From the NCBI RefSeq assembly GCF_007750395.1, contig NZ_CP036281.1, positions 4,301,001 through 4,365,000 of the forward strand: 64,000 nucleotides of DNA, written 5' to 3'. The DNA comes from Polystyrenella longa (GTDB taxonomy: Bacteria > Planctomycetota > Planctomycetia > Planctomycetales > Planctomycetaceae). Shown here piece by piece: positions 43,734 through 51,421 of the stretch. The translations under genes were made by a program, and so were the position numbers. Each line of letters starts with the position of its first letter. The stretch's first letter is position 1. The notes under the pieces were generated by a model, which ran no database searches, was not told the DNA's origin, and saw only the letters and a list, made by a program, of their open reading frames with translations.

Positions 43734-45500
43734 TCATTTCCAGTTTTTGCTGAATTGGTTGAAATATTGTGTGATATTGTTTCCTGTCTCTGCCACAGAT
43801 CGTGGATTTTTCAGGCTGTCCCATTCTTGTTGCAATCTAAGTTGGACATTCTCATCAGTCAGGTCAATGTTTAGATTCTTAGCCAAGGATCCCAAGAATC
43901 TATTTCGATGCACTGCAACCATCTGAAATTTTACAGCATCAGTGGTTTTGTAGTGGAGGGTGAGACAACATAAGCGATAATGACCACTGACTAGTGTCAA
44001 CATCTTCACATCTTCAATTAGTTCTGAGAACAGTGTTCTAAATTTATGTCTCACTTCAATGTCACCTGCCTTATCTTTATTTCTCATGTAGAAAATCAAT
44101 CTTTTAACATCTTCAACTGTGGGCAGGGATGCTGACATTTCCCCTTTCAGATCCTCTGTTTGTTGTTTGAGTATCCTGACCTCTTTTCTCAGTTTGACCA
44201 CTTTGGGAGTCAGTGTATCGATAAGGTCTATATCCTCTTCAACATTCAGTTTGGTCTGCATCTTTTCCATTAACAGTGTTTTCTTGCCTAGCATTGTTTC
44301 AGCTTCATCTAATCTATCTTGCAAATCAGATGGGATAGTCTGAGGTGAAATATCACTGATAGAAATGTCTTTCATTGTGTAGAGAATTCCCTCTTCCAAA
44401 TATTGGTACGGGAATGAGACATATTTTGAGTTTTTAATTTTATTGACTGCCCCTGATGACACCAGTTGTTTTCCAGATGACTTGGTTCCTTTGTTTACGA
44501 TTTGCATATTAGAGCCATCGATGGCACATCTTATCTTTCCCTGAAAGAGGTTGGTGATTCTGCCAGAGAGGTCACGTTTTCTGCCAGGAGTCTTTTTCAT
44601 TTTGACCAGACTTTGCAGCCTGTAGAAATCAGCCTCTTTGATTGCCGATGGATAATAGTTCTGAATTGCATCTCCGATGTTTTGTCTGTGTTCAACAGTT
44701 AGATATTTAGAGCCTTTTTGAAATTGCATTTCTCCGATCAGAGAACGATTGCTGACAATTTTGTTGATGGTTGATTTGGACCAGAATAGAGGACCTGATT
44801 TTTTCTTACTTCTATTGGTAATGATGACAGGCACATTTTCTTTGTTGAACATACTGGCAATTGTCACTGGTCCATGATTATCCAGATACAGGTGACAGAT
44901 TCTCCTGACAATGGAGACATGCTCATTTAATTCATAGGCTCTTTTTTCATCATTGTAGGTCAACCAAAATGGGCATCGATGTCTGACTCTGTTTCCATCC
45001 ATTGCCTTTTCACGTTTGTATTGCCAGACCTCTTTCAATCGGACAGATTTGACCTCTGATTCTTCATTGGATCTGCAAAGAGTCATCACCATGGACATCA
45101 GACACATGGGATCTCTGTTCAATGTTTCTTCATCGATGATTTGTTCAGAGGGTGAAACAGCAACAATTCTGATCCCAGAAGAAACGATACTCAACAGCAG
45201 TGATACAGCTGTCATCGGTTTTTGCCTGCTGATTCTGTCCAGTGATTCAACCACCAGTGCAGATCCATGTGGGATTTGACCTGACTCACAGAGTTTGATG
45301 AAAAGAGCGAGTGACCCACCTTCTTTGAGATTGTCACCACGATAGCCTGACAATCCTCTATCTGGTTTCAGAGTGGTATCCAAAACGTAATCATTCGCCT
45401 CACACCACCTCTTAGTCAGTTTCATTTGTCGATTGAGGCTATTCCCTTTTTCCTGTTCCAAGGTAGAGAATCTTGCATAACTGTAGGCCGTTTTGGACAT
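43734..45500 (-). CDS. Large serine recombinase (phage integrase)
   Basis: 588 residues. Resolvase-type catalytic domain with nucleophilic serine in YARFSTLEQ (about residue 12), DRGLSGYRG near 50 and ESLDRISRQ near 88. Recombinase domain about 170-270 (NKIVSNRSLIGEMQF), a reduced zinc-ribbon region near 310-340 in which only one Cys is evident, and a coiled coil about 390-455 (DRLDEAETMLGKKTLLMEKMQ...). This is the architecture of phiC31/A118-type integrases. The gene starts 80 bases from the crossover at attR, as usual for these enzymes, and should have produced the comM insertion. Confidence 0.93.
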   Translation of the reverse strand: MSKTAYSYARFSTLEQEKGNSLNRQMKLTKRWCEANDYVLDTTLKPDRGLSGYRGDNLKEGGSLALFIKLCESGQIPHGSALVVESLDRISRQKPMTAVSLLLSIVSSGIRIVAVSPSEQIIDEETLNRDPMCLMSMVMTLCRSNEESEVKSVRLKEVWQYKREKAMDGNRVRHRCPFWLTYNDEKRAYELNEHVSIVRRICHLYLDNHGPVTIASMFNKENVPVIITNRSKKKSGPLFWSKSTINKIVSNRSLIGEMQFQKGSKYLTVEHRQNIGDAIQNYYPSAIKEADFYRLQSLVKMKKTPGRKRDLSGRITNLFQGKIRCAIDGSNMQIVNKGTKSSGKQLVSSGAVNKIKNSKYVSFPYQYLEEGILYTMKDISISDISPQTIPSDLQDRLDEAETMLGKKTLLMEKMQTKLNVEEDIDLIDTLTPKVVKLRKEVRILKQQTEDLKGEMSASLPTVEDVKRLIFYMRNKDKAGDIEVRHKFRTLFSELIEDVKMLTLVSGHYRLCCLTLHYKTTDAVKFQMVAVHRNRFLGSLAKNLNIDLTDENVQLRLQQEWDSLKNPRSVAETGNNITQYFNQFSKNWK

Positions 45501-45517
45501 GGTAATGAATCTTTCAG

Positions 45518-45530
45518 ACTATAAATAAAG
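45518..45530 (+). promoter_or_regulatory. TATAAATA motif reading out of the prophage
   Basis: ACTATAAATAAAG on the plus strand, 35 bases before the comM 3' fragment. It could drive that fragment or be chance. Confidence 0.3.
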
Positions 45531-45553
45531 GGGTCTGAGAGTCATTATACCAG

Positions 45554-45600
45554 TGACAGGACAAATGGAAAGTCATTTGCTGATGATTGGCTCTCCCGGT
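45554..45600 (+). other. attR (serine integrase hybrid site)
   Basis: The phage arm TGACAGGACAAATGGAAA (45554-45571) is the imperfect reverse complement (16 of 18) of the left arm at 8381-8398. TCATTT (45573-45578) and CT (45580-45581) are shared with attL. To the right comM resumes in frame. Confidence 0.8.
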
Positions 45601-46464
45601 ACTGGCAAGACATTGCTCGCCTCACGAATCGGCACCATTCTGCCGGAGTTGCAATTAAAGGAAAGCCTGGAGACCACTCGAATCTATTCGGCCATGGGAC
45701 GGCTCAGCAATGGCGAATCGCTGATGATGCAGCGTCCCTTTCGCTCCCCCCATCATACCATCAGCGAAGCGGGGCTTGTCGGCGGCGGAAGCACTCCCGC
45801 CCCCGGAGAGATTTCGCTGGCACATCATGGATTACTTTTTCTGGATGAACTGCCTGAGTTCAACCGGCGCACGCTGGAAGTCCTTCGACAACCCCTCGAA
45901 GAAAACTGCGTCACGATCTCGCGAGCTATTGGATCTGTGACCTTTCCCGCCCGATTGATGCTTGTCGCGGCGATGAACCCGTGCCCCTGTGGGTATCGTG
46001 GGGATACACGCCGTCGGTGTAGTTGTAACCCGACTCAGATCGAAAGGTACGTCAGCCGTATCAGCGGCCCGCTTCTCGACCGCATCGATATCCACATCGA
46101 AGTCCCGCCTGTTCCTTTCCGGGAACTTTCCAATCAGGAGGACGGAACTAACAGCGAAACCATTCGTGAACAGGTTCTGGAAGCGCGTGAATTCCAGACA
46201 CATCGCTTCAAAGAAACTCCCGAGATGCTCAACGGAAAAATGGCGCCGCGCGAAATCAGGCGTCATTGCAAATTGAAACCGGAAGCGGAGTCACTGCTGA
46301 AACAAGCGGTCGAACATATGGGCCTTTCGGCCCGTGCTCACGACAAAATTCTCCGCATCAGCCGCACCATCGCTGATCTGGCCCGTGCGGACCAGATCGA
46401 ATCTCATCACTTATCAGAAGCCATCAACTACCGCACACTCGACCGGAATTACTGGGGAACGTAG
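45565..46464 (+). pseudogene. comM: comM (YifB) 3' fragment
   Basis: Carries the whole Mg-chelatase-type AAA+ part: Walker A GSPGTGKT, RPFRSPHHTISEAGLVGGG, Walker B GLLFLDELPEF, and the Cys-rich CPCGYRGD...CSC segment plus C-terminal helical domain. From 45579 on it is the natural continuation of the 5' fragment. An ATG at 45565 or GTG at 45553, both in phage DNA, could start a truncated ATPase, but the ribosome site is weak. Excision restores the gene. Confidence 0.93.
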
Positions 46465-46470
46465 CTCAGA

Positions 46471-47550
46471 CTATTTCTCCAACGACTCAAAGACCGCTTT
46501 CGCCAGTAGTGGGAAAACGACGGTCGCATCGGCATAAACCTCGGCGTAGCGGCCCCCTTCATTAGGAGGGACGAACTTGCCCCAGCTGACGCCTTCGGAA
46601 TAAGTGCATCCCGACAGACCGCCCCAGTGGACAGGTTCCGGACAGATGCGGACACCGTATTGAAAGCGAGGTGCCTTCAGGGCTGTCTCGGTGCGGTGGT
46701 TGGTAATGTCGACGAAGGGGCCAACCTGCTGTGCCCAGTTTCGCGGAACACCGCCTCCAATTGTCAAAATGCCGACCTTCTTCGCATCTTGAACAAACCG
46801 GGTGTATTGGAGTAAATCCTGGAACGGATTGAATGGAGGAGGAGCACTGAAGACCTCTTCGCTATTCAAGCTGTCGCGAGATTTTTCCTGTTGGGCTAGC
46901 TGATTGTTAATCGCCCACGTCGCCATATCGAGTCCGATCTCGCTATCCGTAAATGCGGGAATAAAGACAGGCACGTCTTTCTCGTAAGCACTCCGCAAAA
47001 TACCGGGGCCCACATTCAAGCGAGAGAGTTCTGCTCCCAAAGCTTTGCACAATTCCCCGGAAGACCAATACCCCGATTCAGGAGTGGTATTTTCCAGTAC
47101 GCGGGCCATCAACTGAGCGACTTCGTTCAGGTTCGATTCCATCTCGAGGGTATCGTAGATGCGGTTATACCCTTTCTCGAACAGATCTTCGTCTGAGTGG
47201 TCGGGGCTGTACCGATAGTGGGCCAGACCGATTGACTCGGTGAGGCCGTGAGCGATCAACGCTCCCGTAGCAATTACGGCGTCGACGATTCCTCGGTCGA
47301 TCAATTCACAAACGATGTATCCCTGTTTGGCAACCGTCATCGCACCGGAGATGGTCATCACGACTTTGCAATCCGGGTCTTTTGCCATCTGGAGCAGAAT
47401 GTCATAGGCATCGCCCAACTGTCGCCCACCGAAGGCAGTTTCCCGCATCGAAAGTAACAAGTCGGAAAAGGAATTCACTTTGCCAAGATCAAGACTCTTC
47501 AATGGCACTAAGCCGTCGTCTCGACCATCGTGAAGTGCGCGCATAGACAT
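46471..47550 (-). CDS. Deoxyhypusine synthase-like enzyme
   Basis: 359 residues. Matches the bacterial branch of the deoxyhypusine synthase family: VVMTISGAMTVAKQG for NAD binding, LIAHGLTES, PVFIPAFTDSEIG, and EGVSWGKF near the C-terminus, where SWGK holds the lysine that carries the aminobutyl group in the eukaryotic enzyme. Bacteria lack eIF5A, so homologues are thought to transfer the aminobutyl group to another acceptor such as putrescine (homospermidine-type chemistry). It lies downstream of the AdoMet decarboxylase gene on the same strand, so a polyamine role is likely. GGAG precedes the start. Confidence 0.85.
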   Translation of the reverse strand: MSMRALHDGRDDGLVPLKSLDLGKVNSFSDLLLSMRETAFGGRQLGDAYDILLQMAKDPDCKVVMTISGAMTVAKQGYIVCELIDRGIVDAVIATGALIAHGLTESIGLAHYRYSPDHSDEDLFEKGYNRIYDTLEMESNLNEVAQLMARVLENTTPESGYWSSGELCKALGAELSRLNVGPGILRSAYEKDVPVFIPAFTDSEIGLDMATWAINNQLAQQEKSRDSLNSEEVFSAPPPFNPFQDLLQYTRFVQDAKKVGILTIGGGVPRNWAQQVGPFVDITNHRTETALKAPRFQYGVRICPEPVHWGGLSGCTYSEGVSWGKFVPPNEGGRYAEVYADATVVFPLLAKAVFESLEK

Positions 47551-47706
47551 ACCAATACTCCGTTTTTCAAGAAAGTACTTTCCTGACGACGCACACGATT
47601 TCGAATAGCCTCAACTCGATTGAGGATAGATCCGTGTTTGCGCGTCGGGAATAATAATCAGGGCAGGGGACAGTTCGCTCGAAAGGTGTTCTGATATAGA
47701 ACAAGA

Positions 47707-47759
47707 ACAGTCCGTTGACCCACGCTTCGCGTAGGCAAAGCGTGTTTTCAACGGACTGT
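47707..47759. repeat. Long nested inverted repeat between the two polyamine genes
   Basis: Outer arms ACAGTCCGTTGA / TCAACGGACTGT are perfect; inner arms CACGCTT / AAGCGTG are nested. No T tail, so an intergenic repeat element or transcript stabiliser rather than a standard terminator. Confidence 0.7.
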
Positions 47760-47808
47760 CTAACCGTCAGATTATGATAAATCCGATCACCAAATCAAAG
47801 GGTGCGGA

Positions 47809-48207
47809 TTAAAAAGCGGCGGCAGCTGTTTCCTGCAGAAGCTCGGGAGAGTCTTCATTCAGCGGGAAACGGGGGAGTTCACGCACAGAGACGTCACCCA
47901 GATCAATTTCTTCCCGGATGCATTTGAGTACATCGCGAGGATCGGTGGATCCACAGGTGAATACGTCGAGAGCAATTAAGCCTAAGTCTGCATAGGTGTG
48001 AGCTGAGCAGTGGCTTTCGTCAAGGACGACCACCGCAGTAAAACCGGGTGGAGAATTGTGGCCAAAATGATATCTGACCTGAGAGATGACATTCGCACCT
48101 GCTTTGCGGGCGCCGGTCGCCATGGCCTCTAACATCCGCTGGTCGTTAAGACAGACTTCGCGGGGGACATTGTGACAGTCAATCAGTAAATGTGTACCTC
48201 TTTGCAA
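47809..48207 (-). CDS. speD: S-adenosylmethionine decarboxylase proenzyme
   Basis: 132 residues, the bacterial class 1b form. The self-cleavage site is in LDESHCSAHTYAD (Glu-Ser bond; the Ser becomes the pyruvoyl group). Product: decarboxylated AdoMet, the aminopropyl donor for spermidine. The start is TTG at 48207, 8 bases behind GGGAGGG. An ATG 5 bases before the TTG is out of frame and opens a 9-codon frame that ends inside speD. The deoxyhypusine synthase-like gene lies 258 bases downstream. Confidence 0.9.
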   Translation of the reverse strand: MQRGTHLLIDCHNVPREVCLNDQRMLEAMATGARKAGANVISQVRYHFGHNSPPGFTAVVVLDESHCSAHTYADLGLIALDVFTCGSTDPRDVLKCIREEIDLGDVSVRELPRFPLNEDSPELLQETAAAAF

Positions 48208-48227
48208 CTCATAAACCCTCCCAAGAC

Positions 48228-48249
48228 CCAGCGATTTGTGAATCGCTGG
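48228..48249 (-). promoter_or_regulatory. Hairpin in the speD leader
   Basis: CCAGCGATT / AATCGCTGG with a 4-base loop lies just before the speD ribosome binding site. Further stems occur upstream (GGGG...CCCC near 48317-48332 and GGACTTG / CAAGTCC near 48363-48381). No known riboswitch class was recognised. Confidence 0.5.
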
Positions 48250-48473
48250 TGATGATTAATGTGCCCGGAGTTCTTTGAATCTCGAAGTGAGGTTCGCCAA
48301 TCTGCAAGCGTCAAGGGGACAACAGCCCCTATTAAAATTGATGCGTCACTGTATGGTCGACTGGACTTGGTGAGCAAGTCCGGTTTTTGAAATTTCTAAT
48401 AGATTTAGAAACTTATTTTCGAAATTATAGGCAGCGCCGGGTGATAGAAATATTTTATTTCTTGCAATTTTCA

Positions 48474-49841
48474 TCAGATCAGGAGATCGCTCACGATATC
48501 ACCGTGCGGAACTAATCGGTGTGGTCGCCCTTCGACGTCGAAAACAGTACGGTCGTGGGCGATGCCAAGAGCATGGTAGAGCGTTGAAACAATCTGGCCG
48601 GGGGTCGTCGGATTGCTCGCCGGGAAGCCTCCCTGAGCATCGCTTGAACCATAGATAAGACCTGGTTTAAAACCGCCGCCCACCATCATCAGGCTGTAGC
48701 AGAAGTTCCAATGATCCCGTCCCGCGCCCGTGTTGATCTTCGGTGAGCGACCAAAGTCTCCCATCACCGCTACCAGTGTTCGGTCTAGTAATCCACGTTC
48801 TTGAAGGTCAGAAATCAATGAACTGCACGCGGCGTCAAACTGTGGTAACAGAGTCCCCTTCAGCGAGTTAAAGTTATTGCCATGGGTGTCCCAGGTCGCG
48901 TTGGCGTCTGGCGCCCAGCTTAAAGTTACCATCCTCGTTCCAGCTTCAATCAAGCGTCGTCCGAGTAACGCGCTTTGACCGTAGATATTGCGACCATAAG
49001 ATTCGCGAACGGGTGCTGATTCCAAATCGAGGTTAAAGGCATCTTGGGTCTGAGGAGAGCTCAGCAGGTCGATCGCCCGGGATTGAAGTGCTCCCATCTC
49101 GCGGGCAGCCACACGGCGAGCGACGCGACGATCAAGCTGATCGAATAGCTCCTTCCTCCGGTCAAGTCGCTGATGGGATACATCCGCGAGCAAGGTCAGT
49201 TCCGAGATTTTGAAGTCTGGATTGTTTGGATCGCGCAACACGAAAAAGGGATCATGCCCGTGGCCCATGAATCCGCCCCAGAAACCAGGTTGAGGAGGCC
49301 CCGTCGCTCCTTCTTTGGTGATGTAAGGGAGGTGGACATTCGCAATGATCGGTTTCTCCGGTGGCCGCAAATGAGAAAGGACCGATCCGGGAGTCGGGTT
49401 ATCACTAGGGAGTGCTCCCCCTCCCAACTCTCCCCGGTCATGCCCCGTCATCGCCGCGTAAACGGCGGCCGCATGAGCGTTGTTCACACCATGATGCATG
49501 GACCGAACGACCGTTGCCAAATGCATCTGGCGGGCCAGACGGGGCATATGTTCGCTTACCTGATAACCGGGCAGGGAGGTCGAAATTGGTTTGAATTCGC
49601 CGCGGATACCCTCGCTCTGGTTTGGTTTCATGTCCCACATATCGAGATGACTGGGACCTCCGTTCAGCATGAGCAGAATACAAGCGTCGGCACGGGGGGC
49701 AGGATCATGCACACCTTCCTCGGCCTGCAAAAGCTGAGGGAGAGACATGCCCAGTAAACCGAGCCCACCCACCTGCAACGTGTGTCGCCGACTGAGTGAA
49801 CACGATTGGGTCGTGCGGAAACTAAATTTACCGGCGGTCAT
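48474..49841 (-). CDS. DUF1501 family protein, Tat-exported
   Basis: 455 residues. Tat signal SRRHTLQVGGLGLLGM at about 18-33, then the DUF1501 core: LLMLNGGPSHLDMWDMKP, VVRSMHHGVNNAHAAA, VMGDFGRSPKIN, GRDHWNFCYS. The family is related to alkaline phosphatase/sulfatase folds and is greatly expanded in planctomycetes, usually next to DUF1549/DUF1553 genes; none is seen here. Substrate unknown. Confidence 0.9.
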   Translation of the reverse strand: MTAGKFSFRTTQSCSLSRRHTLQVGGLGLLGMSLPQLLQAEEGVHDPAPRADACILLMLNGGPSHLDMWDMKPNQSEGIRGEFKPISTSLPGYQVSEHMPRLARQMHLATVVRSMHHGVNNAHAAAVYAAMTGHDRGELGGGALPSDNPTPGSVLSHLRPPEKPIIANVHLPYITKEGATGPPQPGFWGGFMGHGHDPFFVLRDPNNPDFKISELTLLADVSHQRLDRRKELFDQLDRRVARRVAAREMGALQSRAIDLLSSPQTQDAFNLDLESAPVRESYGRNIYGQSALLGRRLIEAGTRMVTLSWAPDANATWDTHGNNFNSLKGTLLPQFDAACSSLISDLQERGLLDRTLVAVMGDFGRSPKINTGAGRDHWNFCYSLMMVGGGFKPGLIYGSSDAQGGFPASNPTTPGQIVSTLYHALGIAHDRTVFDVEGRPHRLVPHGDIVSDLLI

Positions 49842-50231
49842 GCGTATCCTCCTCCAGATACCTCGTTATTTCACATAAGGCATTATTGATGCAACCTCTT
49901 ATCCTGACGTGATTTTCATGATACAGCAAGTAAGAACTCAGACTTAAAGCTCGTTTTCAAACGGTTCCCTCCCTCGGGAGAAGTTTATTCATCTGACTCA
50001 CCGGTAAACTTCGAGGAGTGAACAAAACAGGTGTTTGTCGATTTCCCTGCTTTCTGTAGAATCCCCGCCGATTGGCAAGTCATGACTCCGTGTCATCTGC
50101 CATTCCCCTACTCTCACTTGCGAACACTTTGGAGTTGATTCCCTTGCTGAAGGGAGTCCCGACGGTTTCCCACAGGAAGTGCGGAAATCGACTGGCGACA
50201 ACCAGCTTCAGAATTAAAAAAGGAATCTTTC
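49842..50231. other. Divergent intergenic region
   Basis: 390 bases between the DUF1501 gene and the divergent methyltransferase gene. Must hold both promoters; no clear boxes or conserved RNA seen. Confidence 0.4.
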
Positions 50232-50969
50232 ATGACAGGGACGTCATGTCATACGGACCAGGAAACCACCTGGTCACATAAACGAACGGTTGAACGATTT
50301 AATCAGGAAGATGTCGCTCAGAAATACCCGGCGGAATTTAAAGGCACATTTCGCGACTGGTGTGAAAAGAATGCAATTCGCGATGCTGTCAGCGACCTGG
50401 ATCAAGGCAGTCGAGTTCTTGACTTGCCCTGTGGAACAGGACGACTTACCCGCCTGCTGACCAAATGTGGCTTTGATGTCACCGGGGCAGACAGCTCCCC
50501 CCACATGGTGACCCGTGCTCACGAGAACTGGAGAAAAACAGGCGGCGATGCAAAAGTGGCCCGGTTCGAAGTTCGCGATGCTCTCGATACCACCTACCCG
50601 GATGACTCGTTTGACGCCGTGGTTTGCAATCGATTATTCCATCACTTTAATGAGTCCGAAACCCGAGTGAAGGCGTTCCGAGAGTTGAAGCGAATCAGCA
50701 AACACCAGGTTATCGTCTCCTTCTTCAATAGCTTCGCACTCGATGCGTTGCGATTCCGCCTGAAGCACTTTCTTCGCGGCACGAAACCGCAGGACCGCAT
50801 TCCTATTCCCCTCAACGCGATCGTGGAAGATCTGGAAGAGGCTGGATTACGGATGGTTGCCAAGGTTCCCGTGATCTGGGGACTTTCTCCACTCTGGTAC
50901 ATCATCGCCGAACATGAAGAAGAGGCTGTTGTCATTCAGAAGCCTGGAACCAAGCGAAAAGCCGCCTAA
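50232..50969 (+). CDS. Class I SAM-dependent methyltransferase
   Basis: 245 residues. Motif I VLDLPCGTGRLTRLL near 65, acidic residue in VTGADSS near 86, motif SFDAVVCNRLFHHF near 120. The C-terminal part is helical and basic. Small-molecule or quinone-type methyltransferase; substrate unknown. A strong terminator follows. Confidence 0.85.
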   Translation: MTGTSCHTDQETTWSHKRTVERFNQEDVAQKYPAEFKGTFRDWCEKNAIRDAVSDLDQGSRVLDLPCGTGRLTRLLTKCGFDVTGADSSPHMVTRAHENWRKTGGDAKVARFEVRDALDTTYPDDSFDAVVCNRLFHHFNESETRVKAFRELKRISKHQVIVSFFNSFALDALRFRLKHFLRGTKPQDRIPIPLNAIVEDLEEAGLRMVAKVPVIWGLSPLWYIIAEHEEEAVVIQKPGTKRKAA

Positions 50970-51020
50970 CCAGCTTCCAAAACGAAGTTACAAAAGGCTT
51001 GAATTAGAACCCTTCCAATA

Positions 51021-51059
51021 AAACGACCCGTCGATTCTGTCGACGTGGTCGTTTTTTTT
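51021..51059 (+). terminator. Intrinsic terminator after the methyltransferase gene
   Basis: AAACGACC / GGTCGTTT outer stem with inner GTCGA / TCGAC-type pairing and T8 tail. Confidence 0.88.
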
Positions 51060-51224
51060 GGGCTCTGATTGGTTCGATTTAATAAGAATCCTCTTTTTTA
51101 TGAATTCTGTGTACGGAATAGCCGCTGGTCTGCCACTATTTATAGAGGGAGTGCCAAATGGATAGTGACTGAATGAGGACTCTTAGCTGTATTTCCACAA
51201 GAAAGCGGCTCTCAGGGAGTGTCT

Positions 51225-51327
51225 AGAACGCATCCCAGATAACCGTAGTGTGTTCTGGCGGCGTAGCCTGCTGTTTTTAATGGCTATTCGGGATCGATAG
51301 CCGTCACACTTATTCGGGACAGGATCT
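51225..51327 (+). repeat. Dispersed intergenic repeat, copy 1
   Basis: Shares long blocks with the reverse complement of 54926-55026: CCAGATAACCGTAG, GCGGCGTAG, GATAGCCGTCACACTTAT and ACAGGATC. No coding capacity. Confidence 0.8.
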
Positions 51328-51421
51328 AAGTGCGAGATATGGCTCTCTTCGCACTTTTTGTGACACGGACGGTGTGCATAAATACGAGACCACTTTAAAG
51401 CTGAATACCAAAGGCAGAATG

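Larger units (their letters stand above)
8373..45580. mobile_element. Siphovirus-type prophage integrated in comM
   Basis: A complete-looking temperate phage of about 37,208 bp. Its ends are fixed by the split comM gene and by hybrid attachment sites. It encodes a large serine integrase 80 bases from its right end, terminase, portal, HK97 protease and capsid, connectors, tail tube, frameshifted tail chaperones, tape measure and tail tip genes, a replication gene and an adenine methyltransferase. Composition is clearly AT-richer than the host, with AGA as main arginine codon. All structural modules appear intact, so it may still be inducible. Lysis genes, a repressor and an excisionase (recombination directionality factor) were not recognised. 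It may be one of the unknown small genes that supplies the last. Confidence 0.95.
50970..51421. other. Intergenic region with terminator and dispersed repeat copy
   Basis: Contains the terminator at 51021-51059 and a ~100-base repeat (51225-51327) whose inverted second copy is at 54926-55026. No gene. Confidence 0.6.

Noticed and set aside
48183-48377. 64-codon minus-strand frame upstream of speD
   Set aside because: Its end overlaps the speD start in another frame; it crosses several hairpins and shows no family pattern. Only its last codons from ATG 48212 are noted as a mini-frame.
49173-49757. 194-codon plus-strand frame opposite the DUF1501 gene
   Set aside because: Antisense shadow of a clearly assigned gene.
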